Below, in pieces: positions 25,403 to 35,141 of a stretch of DNA of 60,244 nt (positions are counted from its first letter, which is position 1; the number at the start of each line of letters is the position of its first letter). Source of the stretch: Clostridium sp. D53t1_180928_C8 (GTDB lineage: Bacteria > Bacillota > Clostridia > Clostridiales > Clostridiaceae); the NCBI RefSeq assembly GCF_015667795.1, contig NZ_JADPEL010000020.1:1-60244 (forward strand), in the 5' to 3' direction. A model generated the notes under the pieces. It was not told the origin of the DNA. It did not search any database and saw only the letters and a program-made list of their open reading frames with translations. The translations under genes and the position numbers were made by a program.

Positions 25403-26167
25403 TTATTTAAAAATTATAAAATTAAGCATTTCTCTTATATTATTAAATTTTCTTCCGTAGTTTATTTCTGGTCTTTTTAGCACTATTATTTTTACATTAT
25501 TTAATAATGCACTCTCAACCTTTTCCTTCATTCCCCCCTCTTCTCCACTATCTTTTGTGATTAATGCTTTTATTTTATATTCTTTTATAATCCCATTGTT
25601 AATTTCAAAGCCAAATGGCCCTTTAATTGCAATTATATTATCCATTGATATACCATTATCTAAAAGTTTACTTATTACCTTTGGCGATGGTAGTATCCTA
25701 TGAATAATTCTATTTTTCTCACTTTTTAAACCTTCTATCTTTAAAGCATTATTACTTCCAGTTGTATTTAAAATATTCCCATCTATATTCTTAAATACTT
25801 CTTCTAAATCCTCATACTTATCCATAAAAATAATATTTTTATTATCTTTTAAATCATTAAAATAACTTTTTCTTTCATATCTTATATATTCAACATTTAG
25901 ATCATTACAAACCTTAATTAATGTTTTACTTACCTCACTGGCATAAGGATGAGAAGCATCTACAAAAACATTAATTCCAAACTTTATTATTAAATCTTTA
26001 AATTCATCTTCATTTAAAGGCTTATAATTAAAATGTTTTGCCTTAAAATTCTTATAAATCTCATACCCATATTCAGTAGCTGTAGAAACTACTATTTCAT
26101 CGGTATATTTATTTACATGTGATAATATATCTCTTCCCTCACCTGTACCAAGTACAAAACCAATCAT
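25403..26167 (-). CDS. cbiJ: cobalt-precorrin-6A reductase
   Basis: 254 residues, CbiJ/CobK family: NADPH-dependent reduction of cobalt-precorrin-6A to 6B in the anaerobic corrin pathway, cytosolic. The family pattern is visible: GTGEGRDI at the N-terminus, VSTATEYGYEIY, INVFVDASHPYASEVSKT near 70, YIRYERKSY near 97 and the late TKDSGEEGGMKEKVESAL (family TKxSGxxGGxxxKxxAA). It follows cbiH in the operon after a 53-base gap. Confidence 0.94.
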   Translation of the reverse strand: MIGFVLGTGEGRDILSHVNKYTDEIVVSTATEYGYEIYKNFKAKHFNYKPLNEDEFKDLIIKFGINVFVDASHPYASEVSKTLIKVCNDLNVEYIRYERKSYFNDLKDNKNIIFMDKYEDLEEVFKNIDGNILNTTGSNNALKIEGLKSEKNRIIHRILPSPKVISKLLDNGISMDNIIAIKGPFGFEINNGIIKEYKIKALITKDSGEEGGMKEKVESALLNNVKIIVLKRPEINYGRKFNNIREMLNFIIFK

Positions 26168-26220
26168 AAAATCACACCTATCTTAATATTTAAATTCATA
26201 ATTTACCTCTTTACTACTAA

Positions 26221-26940
26221 CTAGACATTATATCCTCTTGGAGTAATAAACTTTCCTTCTTTAATAAAGCTTTGAGAATTTCCTACAATAACTATAGAAA
26301 ACATATCTACAACCTCTTCATCAAAGTTTTCTAAGGTAAATAATTTATAATCTTGTCCTTCTCTTAAAGCATGCCTTACAACCGCTACTGGAGTACTTAA
26401 CTCTCTATACTCTTTAATTATTTCAATTACCTCTCTTAAATAATGTGGTCTTCCTTTACTTCTTGGATTATATAAAGAAATAATCATATCAGCATCTGCT
26501 GCATTCCTTACTCTTTTCTTTATTAAATGATATGGAGTCATTAAATCACTTAAACTTATATTACAGTTATCATGCATTAATGGTGCTCCAACCACTGAAC
26601 CGGCTGCACTTGATGCAGTAACTCCAGGAATTATTTCAACATTTTCATTTTCCTTCATTTGAAGAATAAGCCCTGCCATTCCATAAATGCCTGAATCACC
26701 AGTACTTATTAACGCCACAATATTATTTTCTTTAGATAATTCTAAAGCTTTTCTGCATCTTGATTCTTCACCCCTCATCCCTGTAGAAAACAACTCCTTA
26801 TCTTCTACAAGAGGCTTTATCATATCAATATATTTGTTATATCCAACAATAATATTACTTTCTTCTATAGCTTCCTTAGCCCTTAAAGTCATATGCTCTA
26901 AACCACCTGGTCCTATTCCTATAACATATAATTTTCCCAT
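26221..26940 (-). CDS. cbiH: cobalt-precorrin-3 C17-methyltransferase
   Basis: 239 residues, SAM-dependent tetrapyrrole methylase that carries out C17 methylation with ring contraction. Signatures: N-terminal IGIGPGGLEHMTLRA, VALISTGDSGIYGMAGL (SAM-binding GD.GIYG loop), EIIPGVTASSAAGSVVGAPLMHDNCNISLSDLMTP, which is specific to CbiH/CobJ, and SLYNPRSKGRP. It starts 10 bases after cbiG. Ribosome binding site GGAGAG. Confidence 0.95.
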   Translation of the reverse strand: MGKLYVIGIGPGGLEHMTLRAKEAIEESNIIVGYNKYIDMIKPLVEDKELFSTGMRGEESRCRKALELSKENNIVALISTGDSGIYGMAGLILQMKENENVEIIPGVTASSAAGSVVGAPLMHDNCNISLSDLMTPYHLIKKRVRNAADADMIISLYNPRSKGRPHYLREVIEIIKEYRELSTPVAVVRHALREGQDYKLFTLENFDEEVVDMFSIVIVGNSQSFIKEGKFITPRGYNV

Positions 26941-26950
26941 TTTACTCTCC

Positions 26951-27970
26951 TTAACTTAGCTCACCAATAGCTAATGTCATTCCATCTCTTTTTATTTTCT
27001 TAACAATTATATTTCCACCAGCTAACTCAATAACAGGTTCACTTACAGCAGAAACTCCAGTTGATTTTTTTACAAATTCACTACCCTCATATTTATGTTC
27101 AACTTTAGCTATTTCTTGGCTCGAAAAAAATATAAGATCACATTTTAGATTTACTGCTAAATCTAAAATTGCTTTTTCATCACTTTTTATATTAATAGAA
27201 GCAATTTTCTCTACAGCTCTTATATCAATATTTTCTTGCGCTAAAATATCGCTTACAAAATCAAATAATTTTTCACTATCTGTATTTCTTTTACAGCCAA
27301 TTCCTAAAATAATATCTTTTCTAATTAATTTAAGTACTGTTCTAGTTTCGTATTCACTTAAACAACTTATTACTTTACTTTCCTTAACCTTTTGCTCTCT
27401 TAATTTTTTATGTGTAATCCAAATAGCATTTCCATGTAGCTCATCTGTTTCTATGTATCCATTAGGACATTTAATTATAGATTTATCATCCTTAAAATAA
27501 ACATCTTCTCTATTAACAAGCCTTCCTGCAATAACCTTAGCTATTTTTAAATCATCTATAATAAGATTATTATTCATCGCAATTATATCTGGTGCTAAAA
27601 TATCCATATTATCTGTTGCCGTAGTTATTACAGGAGTATTTCCTAATACTTCAGAAACCATTAAGGTTAATTTGTTTGCTCCGCCTAAATGTCCTGAAAC
27701 TAAGCTAATTGAAAATTTATTACATACATCAACAACAACTACAGCCGGATCTTTATCTTTGCTTACTAAATATTTAGATATAGCTCTAACTGCAATCCCA
27801 GTTGAACTTATAAATATTATTGAATCATATTTTTCAAAGCATTCTTTTGTTATATTATTTAACTTAAAATTCTTAATTTTAGACTTTAAAATTAAATCTC
27901 CACCAAGTATATCTTTTATTTTCTCTCCTAAAATATCGCCCTTTTCAATAACACTTATAATACCAATCAT
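26951..27970 (-). CDS. cbiG: cobalt-precorrin-5A hydrolase
   Basis: 339 residues, CbiG: opens the delta-lactone and removes the two-carbon acetaldehyde unit from cobalt-precorrin-5A. Visible blocks: SSTGIAVRAISKYL and VSGHLGGANKLTLMV in the N- and middle domains, TATDNMDILAPD, and the C-terminal domain starting ILGIGCKRNTDSEKL near 225 and ending STGVSAVSEPVIELAGG. Unfused form, normal length. It starts a few bases after cbiF and is tightly operonic. Confidence 0.95.
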   Translation of the reverse strand: MIGIISVIEKGDILGEKIKDILGGDLILKSKIKNFKLNNITKECFEKYDSIIFISSTGIAVRAISKYLVSKDKDPAVVVVDVCNKFSISLVSGHLGGANKLTLMVSEVLGNTPVITTATDNMDILAPDIIAMNNNLIIDDLKIAKVIAGRLVNREDVYFKDDKSIIKCPNGYIETDELHGNAIWITHKKLREQKVKESKVISCLSEYETRTVLKLIRKDIILGIGCKRNTDSEKLFDFVSDILAQENIDIRAVEKIASINIKSDEKAILDLAVNLKCDLIFFSSQEIAKVEHKYEGSEFVKKSTGVSAVSEPVIELAGGNIIVKKIKRDGMTLAIGELS

Positions 27971-27972
27971 AA

Positions 27973-28719
27973 TTACTCTTTAGCCTCTCTAAACATATGT
28001 GTAAAGGTCTTATCATATAAAAGACTTTTATCATAATCACAATCTATAAAATCACCAACTAATATTTGAGCACATTTAGTTATATTAGCTTCTTTAACCT
28101 TATCTACAATATCATCTAAAGTTCCAACTATACTTCTTTCATTATCCCAAGTAGCTCTTTCAACAATAGCTATAGGAACATTTCTTCCATAACCTATTCT
28201 TAACTTTTCTACGACTTTATCAATCATAGATATAGATAAGAAAATACACATTGTTGCTCCAACTTGTGCAAGTTTCTCTAAATCTTCACTTTCTGGTACT
28301 GGAGTTCTTCCTTCAATTCTAGTTAAAATTATTGTTTGAGTTACTCTTGGAAGGGTTAGCTCCTTCTTTATGGCTGCCGCTGCTGCAGTAAATGAGCTTA
28401 CTCCTGGAACTACCTCATATTTAATATTAAGCTTTTCAAGTTCATCCATTTGCTCTTTTATAGCACCATATATTGCCGGATCTCCAGTATGAAGTCTTAC
28501 TATTACCTTATCTTTATTATCATTCATTACTTCAATAACTTCCTCTAAAGTCATCTTTGCTGAATTATATATTAGTGCCCCTTCTTTACAATAGTCCATA
28601 TGCTCTTTTGCAACTAAAGAACCTGCATATACAACTACATCAGCCTTAGCTAATATATCTCTTCCCTTAACAGTTATTAAATCTACATCTCCAGGCCCTG
28701 CCCCTATAAAATAAACCAT
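27973..28719 (-). CDS. cbiF: cobalt-precorrin-4 C11-methyltransferase
   Basis: 248 residues, SAM-dependent methylase acting at C11. Signatures: [18 protein letters not shown] at the start, [33 protein letters not shown] (SAM loop), [22 protein letters not shown] and [16 protein letters not shown], which is typical of CbiF/CobM. It starts 4 bases after cbiL. Ribosome binding site GGGAG. Confidence 0.95.
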   Translation of the reverse strand: MVYFIGAGPGDVDLITVKGRDILAKADVVVYAGSLVAKEHMDYCKEGALIYNSAKMTLEEVIEVMNDNKDKVIVRLHTGDPAIYGAIKEQMDELEKLNIKYEVVPGVSSFTAAAAAIKKELTLPRVTQTIILTRIEGRTPVPESEDLEKLAQVGATMCIFLSISMIDKVVEKLRIGYGRNVPIAIVERATWDNERSIVGTLDDIVDKVKEANITKCAQILVGDFIDCDYDKSLLYDKTFTHMFREAKE

Positions 28720-28723
28720 AATT

Positions 28724-29392
28724 CTACTCCCTACTCGCTAATATTAATGACATATAATCTCTTGAACTTTTAATCTCATCTTTATCGGTTAATATAAGTT
28801 GTCCTTCTCTTCCTGCCCTACTTACATAAACATAATCAAAGCCTTTTTCCTCTAGTAAATCTACTACTGTTTCTTCATGTTTATAAACCTTCATTATTAC
28901 AACATATTTTTCATCTTTAATATCTTTTACCCTAGTTGCAGGTAATATCATTAAAGGATTATCTCCAACAACTAAAGTTCTATCCACTAAGCTTGCTGCT
29001 GCACAAAATGAAGTTATTCCTGGTACTGTTTCAACATGAAATCCCCTCTCCTCCATATGCTTTAACATATGAATATAAGTGCTATAAACATATGGATCTC
29101 CAATTGTAAGGAAGGATATATTTTTACCTTCATTTAATTTTTCTTCTATAAACTCATAAGCTTCTTTTGCTTTTTCAACTCTATTCTTTTTTCCCATAGG
29201 AAAATGTTTTATAACTACTTCTGTTCCTTCTTTTATATATTCTTTTGCTGTTTCTAATGCAATGCTATCTCCATCCTCTAAGGCACTTGGTGCAATTACA
29301 ACATCACTATTTTCTATTGCTCTTACTGCCTTTACAGTTAATAATTCTTTATCTCCAGGTCCTACCCCTATTCCATATAACGTTGCTTTCAT
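28724..29392 (-). CDS. cbiL: cobalt-precorrin-2 C20-methyltransferase
   Basis: 222 residues, SAM-dependent C20 methylase at the entry of the cobalt-corrin branch. Signatures: YGIGVGPGDKELLTVKAVRAI, FLTIGDPYVYSTY, and VETVPGITSFCAAASLVDRTLVVGD. The start lies one base after the cbiT stop, with the ribosome binding site AGGAGTG inside the end of cbiT, so translation is coupled. Confidence 0.95.
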   Translation of the reverse strand: MKATLYGIGVGPGDKELLTVKAVRAIENSDVVIAPSALEDGDSIALETAKEYIKEGTEVVIKHFPMGKKNRVEKAKEAYEFIEEKLNEGKNISFLTIGDPYVYSTYIHMLKHMEERGFHVETVPGITSFCAAASLVDRTLVVGDNPLMILPATRVKDIKDEKYVVIMKVYKHEETVVDLLEEKGFDYVYVSRAGREGQLILTDKDEIKSSRDYMSLILASRE

Positions 29393-29393
29393 A

Positions 29394-29972
29394 TTATTTT
29401 ACACTCCTTATGCCTTGTACTATATATATGGGATTATTGGCTATCATCATATAGCTTTCTCCCCTATTTTTACTTATATTTACTTGTGAAATATCTACTT
29501 TATAATTTAGTTTTTTAATTGTTTCAATTGCTTTATACGCATTATCTAAGGTTATAAAATTCATAACTATAGTGCCTTCACTTTGTAGTAAATCATTAGA
29601 AAGTAAAATTATTTCTTCTAAATTCCCACCTGATCCACCAATAAATATTGAATCAAATCTTTTATTTTCATCCTTATAGGTCTTTAATATATCTAGAGCT
29701 TCACCTTCATCTAAAACAACATTGTTACATTTAAATTTTTCTAAGTTATTCTTAGTTGTAATTATTGCTTCATTATCCTTTTCAATAGCATATATAATCC
29801 CTTTTCTTGCAATCTTAGATGCTTGTACCGTTATTGTTCCTGTTCCAGAACCAATATCAAGCACTATAGCACCTTCCTTCAAATTCATCTTCCATATACT
29901 TAAAGCCCTAATATCTTCCTTAGTCATTGGACAATTTCCTCTTATGAATTCACTATCCTTAATTAAAATCAT
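29394..29972 (-). CDS. cbiT: cobalt-precorrin-6B C15-methyltransferase (decarboxylating)
   Basis: 192 residues. A class I (Rossmann) SAM methyltransferase, unlike the other corrin methylases: DIGSGTGTITVQAS near 39-52 is the SAM site, with FIRGNCPMTKEDIRALS before it and DSIFIGGSGGNLEEI near 100. It methylates C15 and decarboxylates the C12 acetate side chain, jointly with CbiE. It is a separate gene (not the fused CobL form), ten bases after cbiE. Confidence 0.95.
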   Translation of the reverse strand: MILIKDSEFIRGNCPMTKEDIRALSIWKMNLKEGAIVLDIGSGTGTITVQASKIARKGIIYAIEKDNEAIITTKNNLEKFKCNNVVLDEGEALDILKTYKDENKRFDSIFIGGSGGNLEEIILLSNDLLQSEGTIVMNFITLDNAYKAIETIKKLNYKVDISQVNISKNRGESYMMIANNPIYIVQGIRSVK

Positions 29973-29981
29973 AAACTTTTA

Positions 29982-30590
29982 CTACCCTTCTTTCTCAACA
30001 ATTAATATTGCCATATCACTAACTTTTTCACGTAAAAATTCTTTTGGTTTACCCTTTAGTATTCTTTCATTTTCATATGATAAATACTCGCCTATAATTA
30101 CATTACATTCAATATTATTCTCATTTAATAAATTGCATAAAAATGTGCAATTATTTTTATTATCTGTAAGCCATATAGATAATTTATGTTCCTTAACTTT
30201 AGCTATAAATTCTTCCTTCCTACCATGTACACTTCCTGTAAATGAATAACTCCAACTTTTGTTTAACTTTGATGTTAAATATTGAAAGGAACTTAATCCT
30301 GGTACCACTTCTATATTCCCCTGATAGTTTTTTCTTATATATTCACTTATTCCAAAAAAAGTAGGATCTCCAGATGCAACTAATGAAATAACATTATCTT
30401 GTCCATTTGCTTCCATATACTCTATTATTTCCTTTAATGAATTCATTATTGTTTTTTTGGTATTAATAAAATTCAAATCATTAATTACTCTATTAAATCC
30501 AATAATCTCATTACTTTTTTTTAATATTTCTATTGCTTTAGGTAATATATAATCTTTACTTCCAGGGCCTATCCCAACAATATAAACCAT
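29982..30590 (-). CDS. cbiE: cobalt-precorrin-7 C5-methyltransferase
   Basis: 202 residues, tetrapyrrole methylase CbiE acting at C5. Signatures: YIVGIGPGSKDYILPKAIEIL, ISLVASGDPTFFGISEYI, VVPGLSSFQYLTSKL, and W-x-YSFTGSVHGR. The ribosome binding site AAGGAG lies seven bases upstream. Separated from cbiD by 74 bases, the longest gap between cbi genes after the cbiJ-cbiM gap; no terminator was seen in it. Confidence 0.94.
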   Translation of the reverse strand: MVYIVGIGPGSKDYILPKAIEILKKSNEIIGFNRVINDLNFINTKKTIMNSLKEIIEYMEANGQDNVISLVASGDPTFFGISEYIRKNYQGNIEVVPGLSSFQYLTSKLNKSWSYSFTGSVHGRKEEFIAKVKEHKLSIWLTDNKNNCTFLCNLLNENNIECNVIIGEYLSYENERILKGKPKEFLREKVSDMAILIVEKEG

Positions 30591-30664
30591 ATTATGCTCC
30601 TTTATATATTAAATAAAATTTTCACTTACTTCTTATGTTTTACTATATATATATTTCACTTTTC

Positions 30665-31792
30665 TCACTCTAATGAGTTATATAAAATGTTATAGTCTGA
30701 AAAACCGTAATACATTATTGCATTACATTTCATTTGCCCATAAGTATAAATATTCAATCTTTCAATAATTTTATTCCCTATATTTTTATAAAGCTCTTCA
30801 TAGCCTTTCCCTAAAAATTTTACAGCTCCTTCACTTGTTTTCTGCTGTAAAATAGTTTTTATAATATTTGTATCATACCCTAAAAGTGCAAGCTCTAAAG
30901 CTATAACTTCAAGTCTTACATCATTTACTCTACTATGGGTATTGAAACATCCATAAGCCACTTTACTTACTTTCCCTATATGTCCAACAAGAATAACTTC
31001 ATTTATCTTTATTTCTAAGCAACACTCTAATGCAAAACCAACAAAGTTTGATATAATAACTATTTCATCTTCATTAAACCCTTGATCCTTAGCACATTTT
31101 TCACCTATATTTCCAAAGGTAAGTACTAATCGTTCTTTTTCTTTTCCCTTTTGTCTTATCTCTATTCTTATAGATTCCTTTAATGCCTCTTCTGACATTG
31201 GTTTAACTATCCCTGATGTTCCAAGAATAGAAATCCCACCAACAATTCCAAGTCTAGGATTAAATGTCCTTTCAGCTATTTCTCTCCCCTGAGGCGCACT
31301 TATTGTTACCTTTATAGGACATTTTTTCTTAATTTGTGCCTTTTCCATATACCTAGACGGTAGGTTCTCCCTTACCGCTTGTTCTATAGTTCTTCTTGGA
31401 GTTGGGTTTATAGCATGAAGTCCTTTTTCTATAAATAATCCATCCTTTGTTACAACTCCAATACCCTCTCCCCCTACTAATAAAAAATCTGCTTCTTTAT
31501 TCTTCCCTTTTATAATTTCCACTTTAGCGTATATCTCTATTCCATCTGTTATATCAGGGTCATCTCCTCCATCTTTTATTACGGAGACTATACAATAATC
31601 TTTACATTTCTCTACTGAATTTATAGGTATCGTTATTTTTACTCCCTTGGGTGTTATTATTTCTACATCTTGTAACTTAACATCATTAAAAAGCATAATT
31701 GTTGCTGCTTTTGCTGCTGCAGTTGCACAAGATCCAGTGGTATAACCACATCTAAGTTTTTTTCCATCACTCATAACATAAAGGTCTAACAT
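30665..31792 (-). CDS. cbiD: cobalt-precorrin-5B C1-methyltransferase
   Basis: 375 residues, CbiD: SAM-dependent C1 methylation. The family block KLRCGYTTGSCATAAAKAA lies at 12-30, followed by VSVIKDGGDDPDITDG near 90, GEGIGVVTKDGL, INPTPRRTI, and GIVGGISILGTSGIVKPMS near 190. Start choice is uncertain: an AGGAGGTGAG ribosome binding site lies 12 bases before the ATG at 31792, which is long, and a second ATG lies six codons in. Confidence 0.95.
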   Translation of the reverse strand: MLDLYVMSDGKKLRCGYTTGSCATAAAKAATIMLFNDVKLQDVEIITPKGVKITIPINSVEKCKDYCIVSVIKDGGDDPDITDGIEIYAKVEIIKGKNKEADFLLVGGEGIGVVTKDGLFIEKGLHAINPTPRRTIEQAVRENLPSRYMEKAQIKKKCPIKVTISAPQGREIAERTFNPRLGIVGGISILGTSGIVKPMSEEALKESIRIEIRQKGKEKERLVLTFGNIGEKCAKDQGFNEDEIVIISNFVGFALECCLEIKINEVILVGHIGKVSKVAYGCFNTHSRVNDVRLEVIALELALLGYDTNIIKTILQQKTSEGAVKFLGKGYEELYKNIGNKIIERLNIYTYGQMKCNAIMYYGFSDYNILYNSLE

Positions 31793-31834
31793 TCTAATAA
31801 ACTCACCTCCTAATTTCTTATATTTTAATAAATC

Positions 31835-32458
31835 TTATCTTTCAACCACATTATACATAAGTGCATTTACTATAGAAGCTGCCACAGTACTTCCACCTTT
31901 TCTTCCCTTAACTCTTATATACGGAACATTAAGTTCATCTAAGTTCTCTTTACTTTCAGCAGCTCCAACAAATCCTACTGGTACAGCTATAATAAGCTTA
32001 GGATTTGCTTTTTTACATTTTATTAATTCTTTTAATTTAAATAATGCTGTAGGAGCATTTCCAAATACAAAAATATCAACATCATCATTGCATGCCTTCT
32101 CTACAGCCGCCATAGAACGAGTTATACCTTTTTCTTTTGCTTCCTTATGTACTTCATCTAAATTTACATAACAAATAGCTTTTCCATTTAATTTTGATAA
32201 AGCCATCTTATTTATTCCTGATAAAGCCATATTAGTATCTGTATAAATTGTGAAAGGACTTTTAAAAACCTCTTTTGAGGCTTCTATAGCATCTTTACTT
32301 ATTTCTACTAAATCTTTATATTCAAAATCTGCTGTAGTATGAATAGTTCTCTTTATTATAGAAAGCTCTTCTTTACTAAAATTATGCTCTCCCATTTCAC
32401 TTTCTATAATCTTCATACTAGTATTTTCTATTTCCATTGGATTTTTAATATAGTCCAT
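31835..32458 (-). CDS. cbiC: cobalt-precorrin-8 methylmutase
   Basis: 207 residues. CbiC moves the methyl group from C11 to C12, giving cobyrinate. Family marks: NPMEIENTSMKIIE near the N-terminus, the catalytic His in IKRTIHTTADFEY near 36-47, TDTNMALSGINK, and the C-terminal IAVPVGFVGAAESKE and PYIRVKGRKGGSTVAASIVNAL. Ribosome binding site AAGGAGAA. Mid-operon. Confidence 0.95.
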   Translation of the reverse strand: MDYIKNPMEIENTSMKIIESEMGEHNFSKEELSIIKRTIHTTADFEYKDLVEISKDAIEASKEVFKSPFTIYTDTNMALSGINKMALSKLNGKAICYVNLDEVHKEAKEKGITRSMAAVEKACNDDVDIFVFGNAPTALFKLKELIKCKKANPKLIIAVPVGFVGAAESKENLDELNVPYIRVKGRKGGSTVAASIVNALMYNVVER

Positions 32459-32497
32459 ATTATATTCTCCTTATTTCCCCTTTAAATAAGCTTTATA

Positions 32498-33781
32498 TTA
32501 CTTCAATAATTCCTTAATAAACTCAATGTTTCCAAAGAAATGTACATGCGGATAACCAGCTAAAGTATTTTTCTTTTTATATCCACACTTCCAACTAACT
32601 TTATCACCAGCATATGTTGTTTTAGTAATATCATATACTGTACTTTCATTAGAATTAACCTTTGATTTATGAAATTCATGACAATTAATTTTTATATTAT
32701 TAAAGTCTAACGTTGCATATCCAAATCTATTTAACCTTTTAGTCATTTCACTATTTCCTTTGAAGAAACCTACCATATTAACGTTATCTATATTTTCAGT
32801 TAAGTACATTAAACCTCCACATTCGGCATAGCAATTTAATCCATTATCAAGGGCTTCCTTTATACTTCTTAACATATCTGTATTTTTACTTAATTGATCC
32901 TTAAATACTTCCGGATATCCCCCTCCTAAATATAAGAAGTCAATATTTTCAGGTAGCTTTTTATCTCTAAGTGGACTAAAATAAATAACTTCTCCTACTT
33001 CTTCTAATAACTCTAAATTTTCTTTATAATAAAATCTAAATGCCTCATCATAAGCTATTGCAATTTTTTTATTAAGTCTGTTTAAGTGATAATTATCTTC
33101 AAATTTCTTTACGTCCTTAAAGCTTTCTATAATTTCATCTAAATTTATATATTTTTCTATAAGCTCTGCTAAGTAATTTATCTTTTTATTTAAGCCTCCA
33201 ACCTCAACACTTTGAACTAACCCTAAATGTCTACTTTCTAATTTAAGCTCATCATCTTTAGGTACATAACCAAATACTTTTAGCCCACAATGCATTTCTA
33301 TAGCTGGCTTTAACAAACTATAAAAACTTTCACTTACACAATTTAATACAACTCCAACGATATTAGCATTTCTAAAGTTTTTAATTCCATTAATTTCTGC
33401 ACATAAAGTCACACTTTGTGCCTTTGGTGTTATAACTAATATAATAGGTGAATCATCTAAAACCTTAGAAACACTATAGGTAGAACATTCCTCATCTAAG
33501 CCTTTCCCATCATACAATCCCATAACACCTTCAACTACTGCTAAATCACCTTTTCCTCTAGAGAAGCTAGCCTTAACACCATCCTCCCCCATTATGTGCA
33601 AGTCTAAATTTCTTGATACTTTTCCCGTTATTTCAGTATGAAATCCAGTATCAATGTAGTCTGGTCCAACTTTATATCCCTGTACATCATAATTTCTATT
33701 TTTTAATGCTTTCATCAATCCAATAGTAAAAGTAGTTTTTCCTCCACCACTACAATTAGATGAAATTATCATTGTCTTCAT
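32498..33781 (-). CDS. cbiA: cobyrinate a,c-diamide synthase
   Basis: 427 residues. ATP- and glutamine-dependent amidation of cobyrinate at the a and c side chains. N-terminal dethiobiotin-synthetase-like domain with P-loop SSNCSGGGKTTFTIGL at 7-22 and KVGPDYIDTGFH near 42; C-terminal class I glutaminase-like domain with FLYLGGGYPEVF and the nucleophile Cys in NCYAECGGLMYL near 322, plus a late His in HVHFFGN. Complete. Ribosome binding site AGGAGA. Confidence 0.95.
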   Translation of the reverse strand: MKTMIISSNCSGGGKTTFTIGLMKALKNRNYDVQGYKVGPDYIDTGFHTEITGKVSRNLDLHIMGEDGVKASFSRGKGDLAVVEGVMGLYDGKGLDEECSTYSVSKVLDDSPIILVITPKAQSVTLCAEINGIKNFRNANIVGVVLNCVSESFYSLLKPAIEMHCGLKVFGYVPKDDELKLESRHLGLVQSVEVGGLNKKINYLAELIEKYINLDEIIESFKDVKKFEDNYHLNRLNKKIAIAYDEAFRFYYKENLELLEEVGEVIYFSPLRDKKLPENIDFLYLGGGYPEVFKDQLSKNTDMLRSIKEALDNGLNCYAECGGLMYLTENIDNVNMVGFFKGNSEMTKRLNRFGYATLDFNNIKINCHEFHKSKVNSNESTVYDITKTTYAGDKVSWKCGYKKKNTLAGYPHVHFFGNIEFIKELLK

Positions 33782-33847
33782 ATATTCTGTCTCCTAACTT
33801 TTAGCAGATATTTTAATTATTATTTTCTTTTTCAGAGTATATTCCTA

Positions 33848-34690
33848 TTAATTATTCACCTTAATTCTATGCCCTTTTTTAGTTTCTCCAGCACCTATAT
33901 ATCTATTATTTATAAGGTCTTCAATTCTATTTATATATAACTCATTAAATTTTTCATTTTCTCCAAGCCCCTTCATATGTATATTTACTTTAATTCCCTC
34001 TTCCTCTAACATTGATTTCCAAGAATCTTCTTCATCAGAGGCCATATCATTTCTAGCATGATCCCCTGCAACTACCATTAATGGAGCTAATGTTACTTCG
34101 TTTACATTTTTTCTTTTTAATCTTTTAAGCACTGTTTCAAAATTAGGATATCCTTCAACTGTTCCTACAAATACATTGTCGTATCCTTCATCCTCAAATA
34201 TTGCTTGAAGGCATCCATATACCGCATTTGCCGAATGTGCTGTTCCATGTCCTACATATACTACAGCATTATTTTCTTCATATAATTTTTTTGTAGCTTC
34301 AATAAACAATGAGTAATCTTGAGGTAATTCCTCTATTCCTTGATAATAAAAAATTGGTCGTCCTATCTTTAGAGATTTAAATTTATTTTTATATAATTCC
34401 CCTATTTTATTTATATATATAAATTCTTCCCCTGGTATTATATGCAAAGGTTGCATAATTACTTCATCATATCCCTGATCATGTAGCTTTTCCAACATTT
34501 CTTCAGGAGTATCAATTAACATTCCATATTTTTCTTTTAATTTCTTTATTATCTTATAAGATGTAAATGCTCTATAGGTATCATAGTTATTAAAATAATC
34601 TCTTATTTGATTCTCTGCCTTTTCAATTGTTACTTTTAAAGTATCTATATAGCTTGTACCAAAACTAACTACTAATATTGCTTTTTTCAT
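33848..34690 (-). CDS. cbiK: sirohydrochlorin cobaltochelatase
   Basis: 280 residues, class II chelatase CbiK: inserts Co2+ into sirohydrochlorin (or precorrin-2), committing it to cobalamin. Signatures: AILVVSFGTSYIDT at the N-terminus, MQPLHIIPGEEF near 95 with the metal-ligand His, VYVGHGTAHSAN near 147, and APLMVVAGDHARNDMASDEEDSWKS near 205-230 with a second ligand His. The N-terminus has no signal peptide, so cytosolic. ATG 34690 is preferred, with GGAGAA nine bases upstream; an in-frame TTG at 34705 overlaps that site. First gene of the operon, just below the riboswitch terminator. Confidence 0.94.
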   Translation of the reverse strand: MKKAILVVSFGTSYIDTLKVTIEKAENQIRDYFNNYDTYRAFTSYKIIKKLKEKYGMLIDTPEEMLEKLHDQGYDEVIMQPLHIIPGEEFIYINKIGELYKNKFKSLKIGRPIFYYQGIEELPQDYSLFIEATKKLYEENNAVVYVGHGTAHSANAVYGCLQAIFEDEGYDNVFVGTVEGYPNFETVLKRLKRKNVNEVTLAPLMVVAGDHARNDMASDEEDSWKSMLEEEGIKVNIHMKGLGENEKFNELYINRIEDLINNRYIGAGETKKGHRIKVNN

Positions 34691-34721
34691 TAACTTATTC
34701 TCCAATCAAATTTTCATATAA

Positions 34722-34747
34722 ATAAAAAAACACCCTTCACAGGGTGC
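34722..34747 (-). terminator. riboswitch-controlled terminator
   Basis: On the minus strand CACCCT (34741-34746 read in reverse) and AGGGTG (34731-34736) form a six-base-pair GC-rich stem with a GTGA loop, followed by a T7 run. It lies between the cobalamin aptamer and cbiK, as expected for the expression platform. Confidence 0.85.
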
Positions 34748-34851
34748 TTAGACAACACAAATAAAAGCTATATAAATACTATTTTAAAAATTATATTTAC
34801 TAGTCTTTATCATATCATCCTTACCTTCCCACCGAAGTATAGATTAAAATA

Positions 34852-35012
34852 TAGGCAGGTCTCCTGGCTTAAACTTCATCCTCCTCTCATCCTTCCCAAT
34901 TTAAAAATCAGTGGATTATTTGAGATTTGTCTGTTATTACAGTAGCGGGGGCTGCAGTGGCATTTAACCACTTTCCCTTTTAATTTTAAAACTTAGTTTT
35001 AAAAACCTAAAT
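34852..35012 (-). promoter_or_regulatory. cobalamin riboswitch aptamer
   Basis: Read on the minus strand, the order of conserved blocks is canonical: TAGGTTTTT, then AAAAGGGAAAGTGGT, GCCACTGCAGCCCCCGC, then ACTGTAATAACAGAC, CCACTG, TGGGAAGG, and the 3' block GCCAGGAGACCTGCCTA. An intrinsic terminator follows at 34722-34747. Adenosylcobalamin binding should shut off the downstream cbi operon by termination. Confident from the core sequence. Confidence 0.97.
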
Positions 35013-35141
35013 TTTTTCACTATTCTCTTTTTATATCTATTTAATTAAATACTAAATTAGAATATTATTCAAGTTATATTTAAATATTTTTTACAAAACT
35101 AGAATAAAAACCTCACCTAATTAATAATATAGAGTTATTTT

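Noticed and set aside
29245-30249. Plus-strand ORFs opposite cbiL, cbiT and cbiE
   Set aside because: They lie wholly antisense to well-supported cbi genes and show no family features.
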